Below are positions 7,301 to 7,622 of a DNA stretch of 7,622 nucleotides, piece by piece. This stretch comes from Candidatus Omnitrophota bacterium (GTDB taxonomy: Bacteria > Omnitrophota > Gorgyraeia > 1-14-0-20-64-10): positions 1 to 7,622 of the forward strand of contig JAHFFF010000078.1 in NCBI GenBank assembly GCA_023248095.1, read 5' to 3'. Under the pieces are notes generated by a model. That model was not told where the DNA came from. It saw nothing but the letters and a program-made list of their open reading frames with translations, and made no database searches. Every line of letters starts with the position of its first letter. Position 1 is the first letter of the stretch. The translations under genes and the position numbers were made by a program.

Positions 7301-7622
7301 CAAAGCGGCCCAAATCTACCTAACGAGAACGCAGGGTCTCCGGGAAAAAATGCCGGCATTCATGCAACGGATCGAACAGCTGCAGAAACCTCCCGTTGCT
7401 GGTCTGGAAGAGAAGGTAGCGGAGCTGGATGCGGAGGGATTCGTTGGGAAATATTGGGGCGGTCTTGAAAGCCTGAAGGAACGGAATCCGCAGCAGCGCC
7501 AGCGGATGCTGGAATGGGTTGGGCGGGATGGGGCTCGGGCCCGGGCGATCGATCTGCCGGATCGTGTGACGCTGTACGTCTCGGGGCGGGAACTCTTTGA
7601 GCAGGTTCGGCGGTTCCTGAAA
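4230..7622 (+). CDS. Large secreted protein: beta-propeller plus M23/LytM metallopeptidase plus helical segments, 3' partial
   Basis: The frame runs 1131 codons to the window edge with no stop, so the true protein is longer. Layout: signal peptide 1-27; short charged helical segment 28-70; WD40-like propeller about 83-388 (seven candidate blades); linker with Trp-rich stretch to about 431; M23-type peptidase domain about 432-619; then 620-1131, mostly charged and helical, unassigned. Zinc and catalytic residues of M23 are all present: His461 and Asp465 in PHAGIDF, His525 in YTHV, His570 and His572 in PHLHL. The inferred role is cleavage of peptidoglycan cross-links or other peptides outside the membrane, with the propeller as a binding or scaffold module. 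GLEE recurs at 38, 74, 946 and 1058. No other in-frame ATG, GTG or TTG lies between the ahcY stop and 4230, and this ATG gives a good signal peptide. No Shine-Dalgarno site is seen. No whole-protein family is recognised. Confidence 0.9.
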   Translation, partial: MERLRSIPEFIALSLILALTPPTPAFALRNEATQENSGLEELKQELAAGRPDRAARQLANRLEHLLDLSPPAAGLEEQPKWFTFDSPVTRVSLSMGGARLYGMGPRGGGIKFMDLNRARRSFSIEPKDSGIVTDVAYSGVRAAVIRGSSVNVWSHLPGRSGQTFNYSADTEVVDARFSFPFEGKSPPSPERGSLVIALPHGLDLVNSATGELRLRLELDGGNGPITGASLSADGRWLAVRIGSETVQLFNLSEGKKIFTPFVLHRGEGRISDFTFPPHAVGKVKLAVASGNRVTIWDVETQQKQFELEHEAPVARVVFSADQRVLASATGSPHQVILWEVETGGRLATFPLKAPATDLGFSFNGKRLAAAMGTREVAVWDLPARVRERMTQIGRPFEYPAGWEVHAKATLPEEILAQIGDQPMRWIQKWFDQGVPHGYKPGMGFSDLINWWTLRALRPFPHAGIDFLLRQTPVGGYEPIPAGTEVPALFDGQVVLVFEDTMQSTIVVESDMADREGRKLLMVYTHVKLSEEKKQQWRGQMERGKSIKITASQILGTIDYSRNPDSVVAPHLHLTVALMQETERKRLWGEGKYVDKDVWPELDQMVKEGRLIYLNPLEIFEPEFIDTHFVRLPEEKLEGVLIFHEVEQGAPDPKWANLRKPIVDHFPTLALPGAKSRESVRKTLSNPEKRVDVILVNNEDAKAWILETYGNKYPVILYPGEINQTVLDDLNTFRQAGIRREVSIDLLKMEPELTALLKVNGVDTVGELLELGIAPAELGDPSMAPEMKWALLRARALVAPQTIPLEAILPKTKVLDYPKLFDELGKQTVEFDLHVSVKNLLELLNLYRNEDNADRMAQVLDEEQNGLILRTIRSLLPMAEIPTHTFAVLFVPSMEGALKRLGANLDELIQSVTQEEDLFERTFPDPKDRAKILFSLSRIRPSPAAAGLEESAEKILTDLKVLKGQFEEIEMEVYGGQEPSVTQWRLTLQLGRVIDQLERGNLWDSVDLMRPLVLAAEAAAEDEEDKAAQIYLTRTQGLREKMPAFMQRIEQLQKPPVAGLEEKVAELDAEGFVGKYWGGLESLKERNPQQRQRMLEWVGRDGARARAIDLPDRVTLYVSGRELFEQVRRFLK
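4341..4352 (+). repeat. GLEE motif, copy 1 (residues 38-41, in SGLEE)
   Basis: Ten residues after the predicted signal cleavage site, at the start of a short helical segment. It lacks the preceding Pro and Ala of the other copies, so it may be a chance match. Confidence 0.4.
4437..4460 (+). repeat. [AV]AGLEE motif, copy 2 (residues 70-77, PPAAGLEE)
   Basis: Sits between the N-terminal helical segment and the first strand of the propeller. The next residues (QPKWFTFDS) look like beta structure, so this copy is not simply the start of a helix. Confidence 0.65.
4476..5393 (+). other. Seven-bladed WD40-like beta-propeller domain (residues about 83-388)
   Basis: Seven stretches of about 40-50 residues share a strand-turn-strand pattern, often with a xFSxDGxxLA core and a WD-like end. 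The last three are clearest: TIWDVET (Trp296), ILWEVETG (Trp338) and AVWDL (Trp379), spaced 42 and 41 residues apart. Blade 4 has SLSADGRWLAV and LFNLSEG; blades 1-3 are divergent (KFMDLNRA, VNVWSHL, LDLVNSATGEL). Seven is the usual number for a closed propeller. Blades 1-3 were assigned by eye and are less certain. Confidence 0.75.
5523..6086 (+). other. M23/LytM-type zinc metallopeptidase domain (residues about 432-619)
   Basis: PHAGIDF (460-466) gives the HxxxD zinc ligands His461 and Asp465. PAGTEVPALFDGQVVLV matches the usual beta-sheet core after it. YTHV carries His525, and APHLHLTV carries the HxH pair His570/His572. LNPLEIF at 613-619 resembles the NP-hydrophobic ending of many M23 domains. 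With all five expected residues kept, the domain is probably catalytically active. The usual G-x-x-G-x-T-G loop before HxH is degenerate here (SQILGTI then a polar insert). Likely substrates are peptidoglycan stem-peptide cross-links or glycine-rich peptides. Confidence 0.8.
6087..7064 (+). other. Unassigned middle segment of the large protein (residues 620-945)
   Basis: No family is recognised. An alternating hydrophobic stretch, VDVILVNNEDAKAWIL (690-705) followed by KYPVILYPGEI, looks like an alpha/beta fold. ELTALLKVNGVDTVGELLELG (751-771) looks like a helix-hairpin-helix unit and faintly recalls the RNA polymerase alpha C-terminal domain, though a DNA role is unlikely in an exported protein. 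The rest is amphipathic, charged and probably helical. Confidence 0.4.
7053..7076 (+). repeat. [AV]AGLEE motif, copy 3 (residues 942-949, PAAAGLEE)
   Basis: Preceded by RPSP, a short Pro-rich linker, and followed by a charged helical segment of about 105 residues that ends at copy 4. Confidence 0.65.
7389..7412 (+). repeat. [AV]AGLEE motif, copy 4 (residues 1054-1061, PPVAGLEE)
   Basis: Preceded by QKPP and followed by another helical segment that runs out of the window. Codons for GLEE (GGT CTG GAA GAG) differ from those of copies 2 and 3. Confidence 0.65.

Noticed and set aside
4437..7412. GLEE copies as a recent DNA-level repeat
   Set aside because: The codons differ at synonymous positions and similarity does not extend beyond about eight residues.

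Overview
The window reads as a bacterial chromosome fragment with fairly GC-rich coding DNA. Every gene I can support lies on the + strand. A signal peptide and an M23-type peptidoglycan hydrolase fold argue for a walled bacterium. The sugar isomerase (bifunctional PGI/PMI) and the S-adenosylhomocysteine hydrolase are both of the short type common in archaea and deep-branching bacteria. I cannot place the organism firmly. A candidate phylum such as Omnitrophota is a guess from the style of the large secreted protein.

Region 1 (3-1576) is carbohydrate activation. It holds the 3' part of a bifunctional phosphoglucose/phosphomannose isomerase, then a small nucleotidyltransferase of the sugar-1-phosphate type. 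They overlap by ATGA.

Region 2 (1573-4166) is the methyl cycle. metK makes S-adenosylmethionine and overlaps the nucleotidyltransferase by another ATGA. ahcY hydrolyses the S-adenosylhomocysteine left after methyl transfer. Between metK and ahcY lies a palindromic dispersed-repeat-like element (about 2841-2905). It happens to be open in the ahcY frame, so an automatic caller would start ahcY 31 residues too early, at 2820. The likely start is 2913. All four genes look like one transcription unit.

Region 3 (4167-4229) is a short AT-rich gap with promoter-like hexamers and no clear terminator or Shine-Dalgarno site.

Region 4 (4230 to the window end) is one uninterrupted reading frame of 1131 codons with no stop. 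An automatic caller that needs a stop would miss it. It encodes a secreted multidomain protein: signal peptide, a short helical segment, a probable seven-bladed WD40-like beta-propeller, an M23/LytM metallopeptidase domain with all expected zinc and catalytic residues, then long, mostly helical segments of unknown function. The tetrapeptide GLEE occurs four times in it, three times as a Pro-rich [AV]AGLEE motif, at segment boundaries and with different synonymous codons. This protein and its motif are the most interesting part of the window.
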